Source: Streptomyces sp. Ag109_O5-10
Lineage (GTDB): Bacteria; Actinomycetota; Actinomycetes; Streptomycetales; Streptomycetaceae
Direction of reading: 5' to 3'
Assembly (NCBI RefSeq): GCF_900105755.1
Contig: NZ_FNTQ01000001.1
Span: 2,294,001-2,358,000 of the forward strand
Length of the DNA: 64,000 nucleotides
Below the pieces are notes generated by a model. That model was not told where the DNA came from, made no database searches, and saw only the letters and a list, made by a program, of their open reading frames with translations. Of this stretch, positions 8,942 through 17,376 are shown in pieces. A program made the translations under genes and the position numbers. Numbering within the stretch: the first letter of the stretch is position 1; every line of letters begins with the position of its first letter.

Positions 8942-10212
8942 CATCGACCGCAACGCCCAGGTTCTCCGTCTTCACCCCCAGCCACCAGCCCCGCTTCCTC
9001 GACGAGTGCCTCAAGGCCCTTCAAGCGCAGACCTGTCCGGACTGGGAGTGGATCGTCGTGCTCAACAACGGCGCCCGGTGGCGGCCCGAGCGGGACGACG
9101 AACGGGTCCGGATCGAGATCGCGGACGGCATCCGCGGCGTCGGAGCGGCGAAGCGCAGGGCCTGCGAACTGGCGCGCGGTGAGATCCTCGTCGAACTCGA
9201 CCACGACGATCTCCTGGCAAAGGCCTGCCTGGCGGAACTGGCCAAAGCATTCGACGCGCATCCCGAGGCCGTCCTCGTATACAGCAACACCGCGCAGATC
9301 ACCGAGGACGGCAAGCGGGACGAGTCCCGCTTCAACGAGGCACACGGCTGGAAGTACGAGGATGTCCGGGTCGACGGGCGCAAGCTGCTCCAGGCGCTCG
9401 CCATGGACCCGACGCCGCACAACGTCTCCTACATCTGGTACGCGCCGAACCACGTTCGGGCATTCCGTAAGCAGAGCTACGAGAAGGCCGGCGGGTACGA
9501 TGCCACGCGTACGGTGCTGGACGACCAGGACCTGATGTGCCGGCTGTTCCACCTGGGCGACTTCCACCGCATCACCCGCTGTCTGTACCTGCAGCGGATG
9601 CATCCCGCGAACACCCAGCGCGACCCGGAGATCAACGCGCACATCCAGCGTGAGACGGTCGCCCTGTACGACAAGTACATCGAGGCCAACGCGCTGGCCT
9701 GGACGCACCGCCGCGAACTGCTCGCACTGGACCTCGGCGCGGCGCACCGGAAGCCGCCCGGCTACCTCGGCGTGGACCAGTACCCCGGTAAGGGCGTTGA
9801 CATCGTCGCGACCCTGCCCGGAAAGCTCGACCTCCCCGACAACTCGGTCGGTCTGCTGCGGGCGGTGGACTTCCTCGAACACGTGCCGGCGAAAGTGCCG
9901 CTGATCAACGAGCTGTACCGGCTGCTGGCACCCGGCGGCATGCTCCTCACCATGACGCCCAGCTCCGACGGCCGCGGCGCGTACCAGGACCCGACCCACG
10001 TCGCCTACTACAACGAGAACTCGTTCTGGTACTACACGGACAACCAGTACCGCGCCTTCGTGCCCGAGATCAAGGCCAGGTTCCAGTCGTCACGTCTGGT
10101 CACCTACTTCCCCACCGAGTGGCACTCCCGGAACAACATCTCCTATGTCGTCGCCAACCTCATCGCGATGAAGGACGGCGCCGAGCGGTGCGGAGGACCG
10201 CTGCTGGTCTAG
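8938..10212 (+). CDS. GT2 glycosyltransferase fused to an SAM-dependent methyltransferase
   Basis: A 424-residue two-domain enzyme. Residues about 4-240 are a GT-A fold family 2 transferase: it opens PRFSVFTPSHQPRFLDEC and carries an acidic metal/sugar-nucleotide motif D88-H-D-D with the preceding LVE strand. Residues about 260-420 form a class I methyltransferase, with a truncated motif I LALDLGAA (262 on), GVDQYPG, then DLPDNSVGLLRAVDFLEHV and LLAPGGMLLTMTPS, the Methyltransf_11 pattern. The fusion suggests that one glycan sugar is transferred and then O-methylated. It is coupled to the TPR gene and faces the rml genes across a shared terminator, which supports a glycan role. Donor and acceptor sugars are unknown. 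Confidence 0.85.
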   Translation: MTSTATPRFSVFTPSHQPRFLDECLKALQAQTCPDWEWIVVLNNGARWRPERDDERVRIEIADGIRGVGAAKRRACELARGEILVELDHDDLLAKACLAELAKAFDAHPEAVLVYSNTAQITEDGKRDESRFNEAHGWKYEDVRVDGRKLLQALAMDPTPHNVSYIWYAPNHVRAFRKQSYEKAGGYDATRTVLDDQDLMCRLFHLGDFHRITRCLYLQRMHPANTQRDPEINAHIQRETVALYDKYIEANALAWTHRRELLALDLGAAHRKPPGYLGVDQYPGKGVDIVATLPGKLDLPDNSVGLLRAVDFLEHVPAKVPLINELYRLLAPGGMLLTMTPSSDGRGAYQDPTHVAYYNENSFWYYTDNQYRAFVPEIKARFQSSRLVTYFPTEWHSRNNISYVVANLIAMKDGAERCGGPLLV

Positions 10213-10227
10213 CGCCGGTACACACGC

Positions 10228-10267
10228 AAAGGCGCCCTGCGGACCGTCAGGTCCGCAGGGCGCCTTT
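10228..10267. terminator. strong bidirectional terminator between the GT2 gene and rmlD
   Basis: AAAGGCGCCCTGCGGACC (10228-10245) pairs perfectly with GGTCCGCAGGGCGCCTTT (10250-10267): 18 base pairs with a four-base loop, and T-rich sequence after it in both directions. It serves the two convergent genes. Confidence 0.9.
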
Positions 10268-10296
10268 CTTTCCGTCCGGGGGCAGTCGTTCGCCAA

Positions 10297-11214
10297 TCAC
10301 GCCGACGCCCGTGGGCGGTGAGCGCGCGCCGCTTCGGCCAGCGCAGCGAAGGGGTGCTCGGCGAGGGCCGCGGTCAGCTGGTCCTCCCAGCGCGGGAGGA
10401 CGGCGAGTCCGCATCGGGCCCAGTTGCCGTGGCCCAAGACCCCGAACGCCGGGCGGGGGGCCCGGCGCGGGAACTCCTCCGAGCCGACAGGGCGGATCCG
10501 CTCCGGGTCGAGGCCGGCGAGGCGGAAGATCTCCCGCGCCAGGCCGTACCACGTGGTGCGGCCGTCCGCCGTGCCGTGGTAGACGCCCGCCGGCGCCCGC
10601 CCGCCCAGGGCCGCACGGCCGAGCACGGCCAGTCGCCGGGCGAGCGCGCGGGACCAGGTGGGCTGGCCGTGCTGGTCGGCCACCACGTCCAGCGTCTCGT
10701 GCCGGGCGGCGAGTTCGAGCATGGTGGCCACGAAGTTGCGGCCGTGCGCGCCGTAGAGCCAAGCGGTACGCACGACATAACCGGTACGCGGCAGCAGTTC
10801 GGCGACTGCCCGCTCCCCCGCCAGCTTGCTGCGCCCGTAGGCGTTGACAGGACCTGTCGGCGCGCCCTCGGAGCAGGGCTCACGGGTGTCGCCCGGGAAC
10901 ACGTAGTCGGTGGAGACGTGCAGCAGGAGCGCACCGCTGTCCGCGCAGGCCAGCGCCAGGTGGCGGACACCGGTGCCGTTCACGGCCGTGGCCGCCGCCT
11001 CGGACCGCTCGGCGCCGTCGACATCCGTCCAGGCGGCACAGTTGACGACCACATGGTGGCCCCTGACGACCGCGCGGACGGCCATCGGGTCGGTGATGTC
11101 CAGTTCGGCACGACCCAGACCAGTCACCACGGTGTCCGGGCGGGTGGCGAGTTCGGCCATCATGTCCTGCCCGAGGAGCCCGCGAGCGCCGGTCACCAGC
11201 CATCTGGTGCTCAC
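10297..11214 (-). CDS. rmlD: dTDP-4-dehydrorhamnose reductase
   Basis: A 305-residue RmlD that reduces dTDP-4-keto-L-rhamnose with NADPH, the last step in dTDP-L-rhamnose synthesis. It opens with the Rossmann motif TGARGLLGQD, contains NCAAWTDVDGAE and HVSTDYVFPGD, and has the catalytic Tyr-Lys pair in NAYGRSKLAGE. The GTG start (11214-11212) overlaps the rmlB stop by four bases (GTGA), so the gene is translationally coupled to rmlB. Its transcript ends at the hairpin 10228-10267. The preceding pathway enzyme, RmlC, is decayed at this locus, so the gene needs an rmlC elsewhere to be useful. Confidence 0.93.
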   Translation of the reverse strand: MSTRWLVTGARGLLGQDMMAELATRPDTVVTGLGRAELDITDPMAVRAVVRGHHVVVNCAAWTDVDGAERSEAAATAVNGTGVRHLALACADSGALLLHVSTDYVFPGDTREPCSEGAPTGPVNAYGRSKLAGERAVAELLPRTGYVVRTAWLYGAHGRNFVATMLELAARHETLDVVADQHGQPTWSRALARRLAVLGRAALGGRAPAGVYHGTADGRTTWYGLAREIFRLAGLDPERIRPVGSEEFPRRAPRPAFGVLGHGNWARCGLAVLPRWEDQLTAALAEHPFAALAEAARAHRPRASA

Positions 11215-12185
11215 CGCAGCCCCCCGCTCTCCTTGAGCGGCGCCCACCAGGAGCGGTTTTCGCGGTACCAGGAGACCGTGGCGGCCAGGCCCGCGGCGAA
11301 GTCCACTTGCGGCTCGTACCCGAGCTCTTCGCGGATCTTGCCGTCGTCCAGTGAGTAGCGCAGATCGTGGCCCTTGCGGTCGGCCACCTGCTGGACCCGG
11401 TCCCAGCCCGCGCCGACCGCGTCCAGCAACAGACCGGTGAGCTTGTGGTTGCTCAGCTCGGTCCCGCCGCCGATGTGATAGACGTCCCCGGCCCTGCCGC
11501 CCCGCAGGACCAGGTCGATGCCCCGGCAGTGGTCGGACACGTGCAGCCAGTCGCGGATGTTGCGGCCGTCGCCGTACAGGGGGACCGGCTTCCCGTCGAG
11601 CAGGTTGGTGATGAAGAGCGGGATGACCTTCTCGGGGAACTGGTAGGGCCCGTAGTTGTTGGTGCACCGGGTGACGACGACGTCCAGGCCGTGGGTCCGG
11701 TGGTAGGCGAGCGCCAGCATGTCGGAGCCGGCCTTCGATGCGGAGTACGGGGAGTTCGGCGCGAGCGGCCACGTCTCGGGCCAGGAGCCTTCGCCGATCG
11801 AGCCGTAGACCTCGTCGGTGGAGACGTGGACGAAGCGGCCGACGCGGTGGCGGTGGGCCGCGTCCAGGAGCACCTGGGTGCCCATCACGTTCGTACGGAC
11901 GAACGGGCCGGAACCGTCGATGGACCGGTCCACGTGCGACTCGGCGGCGAAATGGACCACCGCGTCCTGGGCCGCCATCACCTGGTCGACCACGTCCGGG
12001 TCACAGATGTCGCCCCGGACGAATGTGAAACCCGGGTGCTTCGCCACGGGAGCCAGGCTGGCCTCGGTCCCTGAGTACGTGAGTTTGTCGAGGACGGTGA
12101 TCCGTGTCCTCGGCTGGGACTTCAGCCGTCGGCGGACGTACTCCGAACCGATGAATCCGGCGCCGCCGGTCACAAGAATGCGCAT
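11211..12185 (-). CDS. rmlB: dTDP-glucose 4,6-dehydratase
   Basis: A 324-residue extended SDR that converts dTDP-glucose to dTDP-4-keto-6-deoxyglucose. The NAD-binding motif is GGAGFIGS (residues 7-14). DRSIDGSGPFV, HVSTDEVYGSIGEG and the active-site tyrosine in YSASKAGSDML follow, then TRCTNNYGPYQFPEKVIPLF, the classical RmlB signature. It lies upstream of rmlD with a GTGA overlap and downstream of the collagen-like gene, from which 217 bases separate it, so it may have its own promoter. Product: deoxyhexose precursor for a rhamnose-containing surface glycan or secondary metabolite. Confidence 0.95.
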   Translation of the reverse strand: MRILVTGGAGFIGSEYVRRRLKSQPRTRITVLDKLTYSGTEASLAPVAKHPGFTFVRGDICDPDVVDQVMAAQDAVVHFAAESHVDRSIDGSGPFVRTNVMGTQVLLDAAHRHRVGRFVHVSTDEVYGSIGEGSWPETWPLAPNSPYSASKAGSDMLALAYHRTHGLDVVVTRCTNNYGPYQFPEKVIPLFITNLLDGKPVPLYGDGRNIRDWLHVSDHCRGIDLVLRGGRAGDVYHIGGGTELSNHKLTGLLLDAVGAGWDRVQQVADRKGHDLRYSLDDGKIREELGYEPQVDFAAGLAATVSWYRENRSWWAPLKESGGLR

Positions 12186-12402
12186 GGCTCTCTGTCTTTC
12201 TTACCGTCCAGCGTGCGCCGCGTTCCTGGCAGGCCGGACCGGCTGAGGTCGGTGTCGTAGGACTCGGCGTCGAGTGCGGGGCGGCGCCGGAAGCGGGGGC
12301 GGAACGCGCCGGCGCCCCGAGGCCGAAGCCTTGGGGCACCGAAGCTCGTCCGAACCGGGGTGGGCGGTCGTACTGCGTGTACCGCCGCTCACCTTGCGGT
12401 GG

Positions 12403-14238
12403 TCACGGACTGCAGATCACGTACGCCGTGAGCGTCGAGCCGTCGTTGCTGGTGGCCTGCCACCCCGTGGCGGGGGAGCCGCCGATCGGGGCACTCTGGC
12501 TCGCGGCGGCGCCGGCCGTGGGGTCCTGATATCCACCGCCGAGAGCCGACTGGCCGACGGGGCAGGTGGCGGTCGACTGTGCTCCCTGGGCTCCCGTCAC
12601 GACGGTGGTGCTGACCGCTCCCTGGGCGCCTTGCGTGCCCTGAGGGCCCTGCGAACCGGTGGCGCCGGTGGCACCCTGCGAGCCCGTCGGACCGGTGGCA
12701 CCCGTGGTGCCGGTGGCACCCTGAGAACCCTGCGGGCCGGTGGCGCCGGTCAGGCCGGTCGACCCCGTGGCACCCTGCGGGCCCATGGGACCAGTCGCAC
12801 CCGTGGCGCCCGTTGCACCCGTGGTGCCCTGGAAGCCCTGCGGCCCCTGAACACCCGGGTCACCCTGCGAGCCCTGCGCGCCAGTAGCCCCAGTCTCACC
12901 CTGGAAACCCTGGAAACCCTGTGAGCCCTGGACACCCGGGTCACCCTGCGAGCCCTGCGAGCCCTGCGGACCAGTGGCCCCGGTCACGCCCTGGAAGCCC
13001 TGGAAGCCCTGGGGCCCCTGAACACCCGGGTCACCCTGCGAGCCCTGCGCGCCAGTGGCCCCAGTCTCACCCTGGAAACCCTGGAAACCCTGGAAGCCCT
13101 GGACACCCGGGTCACCCTGCGAGCCCTGCGGACCAGTGGCCCCGGTGTTGCCCTGGAAACCCTGGAAGCCCTGGAAGCCCTGCGCCCCCTGAACACCCGG
13201 GTCACCCTGCGAGCCCTGCGCGCCAGTGGCCCCAGTCTCACCCTGGAAACCCTGGAAACCCTGGAAGCCCTGCGACCCCTGAACACCCGGGTCACCCTGC
13301 GAGCCCTGCGAGCCCTGAGGACCAGTGGCCCCGGTCAGACCCGTCGCTCCCGTGGCACCCTGCGAGCCCTGAGGGCCAGTGGCCCCGGTCAGACCGGTCG
13401 TCCCCGTGGCACCCTGCGGGCCCATGGGACCAGTCGCACCCGTCGCACCGGTGGCTCCTGTGTCACCCTGTGGACCAGTGGCCCCGGTGTTGCCCTGGAA
13501 GCCCTGTGAGCCCTGGACACCCGTGTTCCCCTGCGAGCCCTGCGGACCAGTAGCCCCGGTGTTGCCCTGGACACCCTGCGGACCAGTGGCCCCGGTGTTG
13601 CCCTGGAAGCCCTGTGAGCCCTGGACACCCGTGTTCCCCTGCGAGCCCTGCGGACCAGTAGCCCCGGTGTTGCCCTGGAAACCCTGTGAGCCCTGGACAC
13701 CCATGTTCCCCTGTGAGCCCTGGACACCCGTGTTCCCCTGCGAGCCCTGCGGACCAGTGGCCCCGGTGTTGCCCTGGACACCCTGCGGACCAGTGGACCC
13801 GGTGTTGCCCTGGAAACCCTGTGAGCCCTGGACACCCGTGTTCCCCTGCGAGCCCTGCGGACCAGTGGCCCCGGTGTTGCCCTGGACACCCTGCGCGCCC
13901 GTCACACCCTGCGAGCCCTGAGGGCCAGTGGCCCCGGTGTTGCCCTGGACACCCTGCGGCCCCTGTGGGCCCTGCGGGCCCCTGTCACCACGCGGCCCTT
14001 GCGGCCCACGGTCGTGATCCAGGGAGCTCTTGCCCGACTTCAGCTGCCCCTTGGCGTGGTCGGCGCTGAGAGCGCCGTTCGGGCCGGGCAGCCCCGCACT
14101 ACTGCTCGTGCCGGACCGATGGACAGCATCGGCGATGGCCGCGGCGCTCGGAGCAATATTGAGCACGACGGCAAGCGCGCCCACCGAAACCAGAGTTGCG
14201 GATTTCACGCGCGAAATTCGCATTGTTCTACGGCTCAC
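12403..14238 (-). CDS. secreted collagen-like Gly-X-Y repeat protein
   Basis: A protein of about 611 residues. The GTG at 14238 is chosen because GAGGAAGG lies six bases upstream; an upstream start at 14274 has none. The N-terminus has a basic stretch and a hydrophobic export signal ([17 protein letters not shown], then AAAIA). Residues about 85-525 are almost unbroken Gly-X-Y triplets such as [16 protein letters not shown] and [13 protein letters not shown], rich in Gln, Thr, Ala and Ser rather than Pro-hydroxyPro. The C-terminal 70 residues form a small non-collagenous domain with two cysteines ([15 protein letters not shown] ... YVICSP), probably for trimerisation. Bacterial collagen-like proteins form rod-like surface fibres. 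It sits inside an rml gene set, which suggests a glycosylated or glycan-associated surface rod; that is inference. Confidence 0.9.
   Translation of the reverse strand: MSRRTMRISRVKSATLVSVGALAVVLNIAPSAAAIADAVHRSGTSSSAGLPGPNGALSADHAKGQLKSGKSSLDHDRGPQGPRGDRGPQGPQGPQGVQGNTGATGPQGSQGVTGAQGVQGNTGATGPQGSQGNTGVQGSQGFQGNTGSTGPQGVQGNTGATGPQGSQGNTGVQGSQGNMGVQGSQGFQGNTGATGPQGSQGNTGVQGSQGFQGNTGATGPQGVQGNTGATGPQGSQGNTGVQGSQGFQGNTGATGPQGDTGATGATGATGPMGPQGATGTTGLTGATGPQGSQGATGATGLTGATGPQGSQGSQGDPGVQGSQGFQGFQGFQGETGATGAQGSQGDPGVQGAQGFQGFQGFQGNTGATGPQGSQGDPGVQGFQGFQGFQGETGATGAQGSQGDPGVQGPQGFQGFQGVTGATGPQGSQGSQGDPGVQGSQGFQGFQGETGATGAQGSQGDPGVQGPQGFQGTTGATGATGATGPMGPQGATGSTGLTGATGPQGSQGATGTTGATGPTGSQGATGATGSQGPQGTQGAQGAVSTTVVTGAQGAQSTATCPVGQSALGGGYQDPTAGAAASQSAPIGGSPATGWQATSNDGSTLTAYVICSP
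12600..13990 (-). repeat. collagen-coding tandem repeat tract
   Basis: Blocks of 9, 18, 27 and 45 bases built from variants of ccctgcgagccctg, ccctggaaaccctg and ggaccagtggccccggt recur dozens of times, keeping the Gly-X-Y frame. Near-identical longer units (for example around 13500-13560, 13590-13650 and 13735-13900) show recent duplication, so repeat number is likely to vary between strains and assembly errors are possible. Confidence 0.9.
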
Positions 14239-14629
14239 TGAGAACCTTCCTCGCGAAACTTGGGAAATGGCCACGCCGTATACGCACGCACCGAGCGGCG
14301 CTCACCAAACGGCGGCCATCGACAGCGCCATTGTTCACTTCGGGCGGCGAAGTAATCAGGAACGAGACCCCGACATAGCCGAATATCACCCGGGTGGCGG
14401 CAACGAGTCGAATTAGTGCAAGGCGTCAAAATTTCCGGCTCGACGCGCCTCGTTGACCCCCGGACTTCTGCGACACACGCTGCTGATCGCGAACAAAGTC
14501 GGCACGCCCCGGCGTTAGGTCTCCTCCGGCGTGGGCGCCGCGGAGCCCACGCCGGAGGAGAAACGACACGAGATCCTCGGGTCGGGCAACGGCCGGCGGC
14601 AGGACGAGTGGACCCCATCCCGAACTGCC
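14239..14629. other. leader region of the collagen-like gene
   Basis: No coding frame is supported. On the minus strand it is the upstream region of the collagen-like gene, moderately AT-rich between 14330 and 14430 as expected for a promoter, and it contains the large hairpin described separately. Confidence 0.4.
14521..14560. terminator. 16-bp perfect hairpin
   Basis: CTCCTCCGGCGTGGGC (14521-14536) pairs without mismatch with GCCCACGCCGGAGGAG (14545-14560) around an eight-base loop. On the minus strand it lies after the decayed rmlC and before the collagen-like gene. It therefore fits the terminator of the former rmlA-rmlC transcript, though no U-tract follows. Confidence 0.6.
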
Positions 14630-14870
14630 ACTGCAGCACGTACACTTCCGAGCGCTGAGAGGCGACCGCGGAATTGGCCTCCAGGCCATGAAGGCACGGC
14701 CGGACATTCCGAGAGGCACCCGTAGAGGTACGTGGTGCCGTTCAGCCGGACCGCGCTCATTTCCTGAAGCCCAATACGGATGTCGACCACGACGTCCAGG
14801 ACGGCGTCGCCGACGCATGTCACATCCTTGGCCCGCCTCAGCGGAACAACGCGTAGTGAATATCGCGGCG
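14630..14870 (-). pseudogene. rmlC: decayed dTDP-4-dehydrorhamnose 3,5-epimerase
   Basis: The minus strand encodes RAKDVTCVGDAVLDVVVDIR, which matches the RmlC core (PGQAKxVxCVRGAVLDVVVDIRxGSP). SAVRLNGTTYLY follows and, after a frameshift, SGRAFMA and LEANSAVA, as in YLSEGLGHAFLALEDDSTV of intact RmlC. The stretch before (YSLRVVPLR) and after is degenerate and has no usable start. At least two frameshifts and loss of both ends make it non-functional. It lies directly downstream of rmlA in the same direction, the usual gene order, so it is the local rmlC of this cluster. Confidence 0.75.
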
Positions 14871-15031
14871 AATGCCGCGGACGGTGAACACCGCGGGCGT
14901 GCCGGCCCATACCCCTTCAACTCCCGGCGGCCACACGAAACAGCGTCCTGCCACGCAGCCCTTCCCGCTGCGCTCACCCTGTGTGTCCTCGGGACATCAG
15001 CCGCGCGACGTCGGCCAGGAGAGAGACGCCG

Positions 15032-15985
15032 TCACACAGAAGCTCGCAGACCGGCGCGCAGCATTTCCTCACCGCGGGGTCCGGTGTCTCCGCCGCCCCG
15101 TGGGGGTGCCACGAGAGACCGGGAATCCTCCAGCAGACCCAGCAGGTAGTCGCCGTATCCGCTCGCGAGCAGCGGCTGGGCCAGCTCCCGGAGCTGGTCG
15201 TCGTCGATCAGTCCGGCCCGCCAGGCCGCCTCCTCTACACAGCCGACCTTAAAGCCCTGGCGCTGCTCGATCACCCGGACGAACTCCGACGCCTCGACCA
15301 TGGAGGAGAAGGTCCCCGTGTCCAGCCAGGCGGTGCCCCGGTCGAGCCGGGTGACGCGCAGTTCCCCGGACTCCAGATAGACACGGTTGAGGTCGGTGAT
15401 CTCCAACTCGCCCCTGGCGCTGGGTCTGAGGCCGTGCGCGAACTCCACGCCCCGATTGTCGTAGAAGTACAGGCCGGGCACGGCGTACCGCGACTTCGGC
15501 CGGACCGGTTTCTCCTCGACGGACAGCACCCGTCCCTCCTCGTCGAACTCCACGACACCGTAGGCCGAGGGGTCGGCGACCTGGTAGGCGAACACTCTTC
15601 CGCCCTTCAGGTCGCCGTAGCAGGACAGTTGTGTGCCCAGACCGGTGCCGTGGAAGATGTTGTCACCCAGGATCAGGGCGACCGGCTCACCGCCGATGAA
15701 GTCGGCCCCGAGGACGAGGGCATGGGCGATTCCCTTCGGACACTCCTGTGTCACGTATTCCAGCCGCAGGCCGAGCTGGCCGCCGTCGCCGAGCAAGCGG
15801 CGGAACTGATCCTGATCTTGCGGGGTGGTGACGATCAGGATCTCCCGAATGCCGGCCATCAGCAGTGTGGAGAGCGGGTAGTAGACCATCGGTTTGTCGA
15901 AGACCGGCAGGAGTTGTTTGGACACCGAACGGGTCAACGGCCACAGTCTCGAGCCGGTACCTCCGGCGAGCAGAATTCCGCGCAC
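15032..15985 (-). CDS. rmlA: glucose-1-phosphate thymidylyltransferase
   Basis: A 317-residue nucleotidyltransferase that makes dTDP-glucose, the first step to dTDP-rhamnose. It starts at a GTG directly giving [18 protein letters not shown], the diagnostic N-terminal nucleotide-binding motif, and continues with [45 protein letters not shown] and GTAWLDTGT, all typical of RmlA. Length is a little above the usual 290 because of a tail after residue 285. Downstream in the same direction lie the rmlC remnant, a terminator hairpin, and then the collagen-like gene and rmlB-rmlD, so this looks like an rml cluster split by later events. Confidence 0.93.
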   Translation of the reverse strand: MRGILLAGGTGSRLWPLTRSVSKQLLPVFDKPMVYYPLSTLLMAGIREILIVTTPQDQDQFRRLLGDGGQLGLRLEYVTQECPKGIAHALVLGADFIGGEPVALILGDNIFHGTGLGTQLSCYGDLKGGRVFAYQVADPSAYGVVEFDEEGRVLSVEEKPVRPKSRYAVPGLYFYDNRGVEFAHGLRPSARGELEITDLNRVYLESGELRVTRLDRGTAWLDTGTFSSMVEASEFVRVIEQRQGFKVGCVEEAAWRAGLIDDDQLRELAQPLLASGYGDYLLGLLEDSRSLVAPPRGGGDTGPRGEEMLRAGLRASV

Positions 15986-16566
15986 GACATCACCATAGGC
16001 GAACTGCCCGCAGATGCCCCTTTTATGGCACGCGTGGCGTACCGGCCGGTTCTTCGGCGACACGAGCGGGGGCCCTTTCCCGACTGCTGTCACCGCGGCC
16101 CCGCGCCTGGCATGTGCTGGGTGGCCGACTGGGCCGCCATGGCCCCCGGTCGAGATCGTCCTGCAGTGTGCGGGCTCGCAGTTCGTCGAAGTCCGCGGAG
16201 TCATCGACATGTGCCGGGCGAACGGCTCCGAGCCCGGCATCAGAGACTCCACACCTCGGTACAGCTCACACGCCACGGCGATTGCGAAGATCCTCAACAC
16301 CGAACGCCTCCGCCCGCCCGCACGCAGCGGACGCTTCGGCACTGCCACCGAAGGGGTGGCTCCCACCCGGTGTGGCGGGGGCAGTCGCGCGATCCGCCCA
16401 GACAGGCCCATGCTCCCAACAGGTGATAATTCCGATATGCGAATTATCGCATGACTGTCCTGGTAATGATCGGCTATGTCCAAGTGTGCAGCCTCCGCTT
16501 GGCAGAGCTCCCCTAGGCGAACTGCCAGGTCGGCGTCGCACACCCTCAGAGAATGGAGACACGCGA
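15986..16566. other. intergenic region with traces of decayed coding sequence
   Basis: Lies between divergent rmlA and the secreted-protein gene. On the minus strand near 16150-16215 a fragment reads [18 protein letters not shown], which looks coding, but no family is recognised and no start or extension is intact. An AT-rich section at 16425-16480 is the likely promoter of the secreted protein. Confidence 0.4.
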
Positions 16567-17118
16567 ATGAAGCACGGTTTGAGAGGCCTGTCCGCGCTGG
16601 CCGCTTCGGTCGCCGTTGGGGCACTCCTCGCCTCGCCTGCGGTCGCCCAGAACGCCATCCACGCGGCAGCAGGAGCCAAGCACTCCACTCCCGGACTCGC
16701 GTCCGGGAAGTTGGCGGACCAGAGCGGCCACAAGAGGGGTGAGGCCGGTACCCGTTGCCGCGAGGACGAGCGTGGCTTCGGCACGGACATCGTGGCCTAC
16801 GGAACCTTCGCGAACACCGAGTTCCGCCTGGTGACGAACGGTAAAGGGGAGGCCTTCCTCAACGACAGCCGCTCCCCGGGGGTATGGACGGACATCGATG
16901 TCGTCCCCAACGCCCCGAAGTGCGTGATCGACGCCGACGTGTCCGCCACCGACAGCGGTGCAGCCCGCCCCAACAAGCTCTTCCTCAACGTGGAAACCGA
17001 CAAGGGGGCGATCTACGAGGCTGTTTGCGACATCACCGCGACTCCGTTCAGCGCGTCGAACCTGGTGGTCAGCTGCGGCTCAGGCTTCACTGAGCTTCCG
17101 GGGACTCCGGTGCGATAA
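16567..17118 (+). CDS. secreted protein of unknown function
   Basis: A 183-residue protein whose ATG follows GGAGAC. It has a clean signal peptide ([20 protein letters not shown], cleavage near residue 27) and a mature part with four cysteines (Cys in TRCRED, PKCVID, AVCDIT and VVSCGS), probably two disulfides, and a beta-rich pattern. It resembles small secreted proteins common in Streptomyces, but no named domain was recognised. It is followed at once by a strong terminator, so it is a single-gene unit; it converges with the nucleotide-sugar dehydrogenase. Confidence 0.8.
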   Translation: MKHGLRGLSALAASVAVGALLASPAVAQNAIHAAAGAKHSTPGLASGKLADQSGHKRGEAGTRCREDERGFGTDIVAYGTFANTEFRLVTNGKGEAFLNDSRSPGVWTDIDVVPNAPKCVIDADVSATDSGAARPNKLFLNVETDKGAIYEAVCDITATPFSASNLVVSCGSGFTELPGTPVR

Positions 17119-17123
17119 CACCC

Positions 17124-17163
17124 GTGTGCCGACCCCGGTTCTTCCGCCCCGGGGTCGGCACAC
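17124..17163. terminator. strong hairpin terminator
   Basis: GTGTGCCGACCCCGG (17124-17138) pairs perfectly with CCGGGGTCGGCACAC (17149-17163) around a ten-base loop, six bases after the secreted-protein stop. It may also end the convergent minus-strand transcript, although that gene stops about 210 bases away. Confidence 0.85.
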
Positions 17164-17376
17164 ACGATCTATGCGGCCAGCCCCTCGACGAGGTCGGCCT
17201 GACGCGCACTCGCAGTTGATCGGGTTCTTGAACGCGTCACTCCGGCCGTGTGGAGAACACCGATTGCCGCCCTGCCCCACCGGTTCGCCGGTGTACCGAG
17301 GTTGCCGAGACCTCGCACGGGTTCCGACGGAGCGGACCGGGGTCGGCTACATCGATCGGAGCCGCACCCGATGCGG

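Noticed and set aside
12921..13921. Plus-strand frames of proline-rich repeats ([21 protein letters not shown])
   Set aside because: They are the antisense translation of the collagen repeats; the minus-strand frame has a signal peptide, a ribosome binding site and a non-repeat C-terminal domain.
12600..13990. Repeat array considered as CRISPR
   Set aside because: Units are in the coding frame of Gly-X-Y triplets, lack unique spacers of even length, and no cas genes are near.
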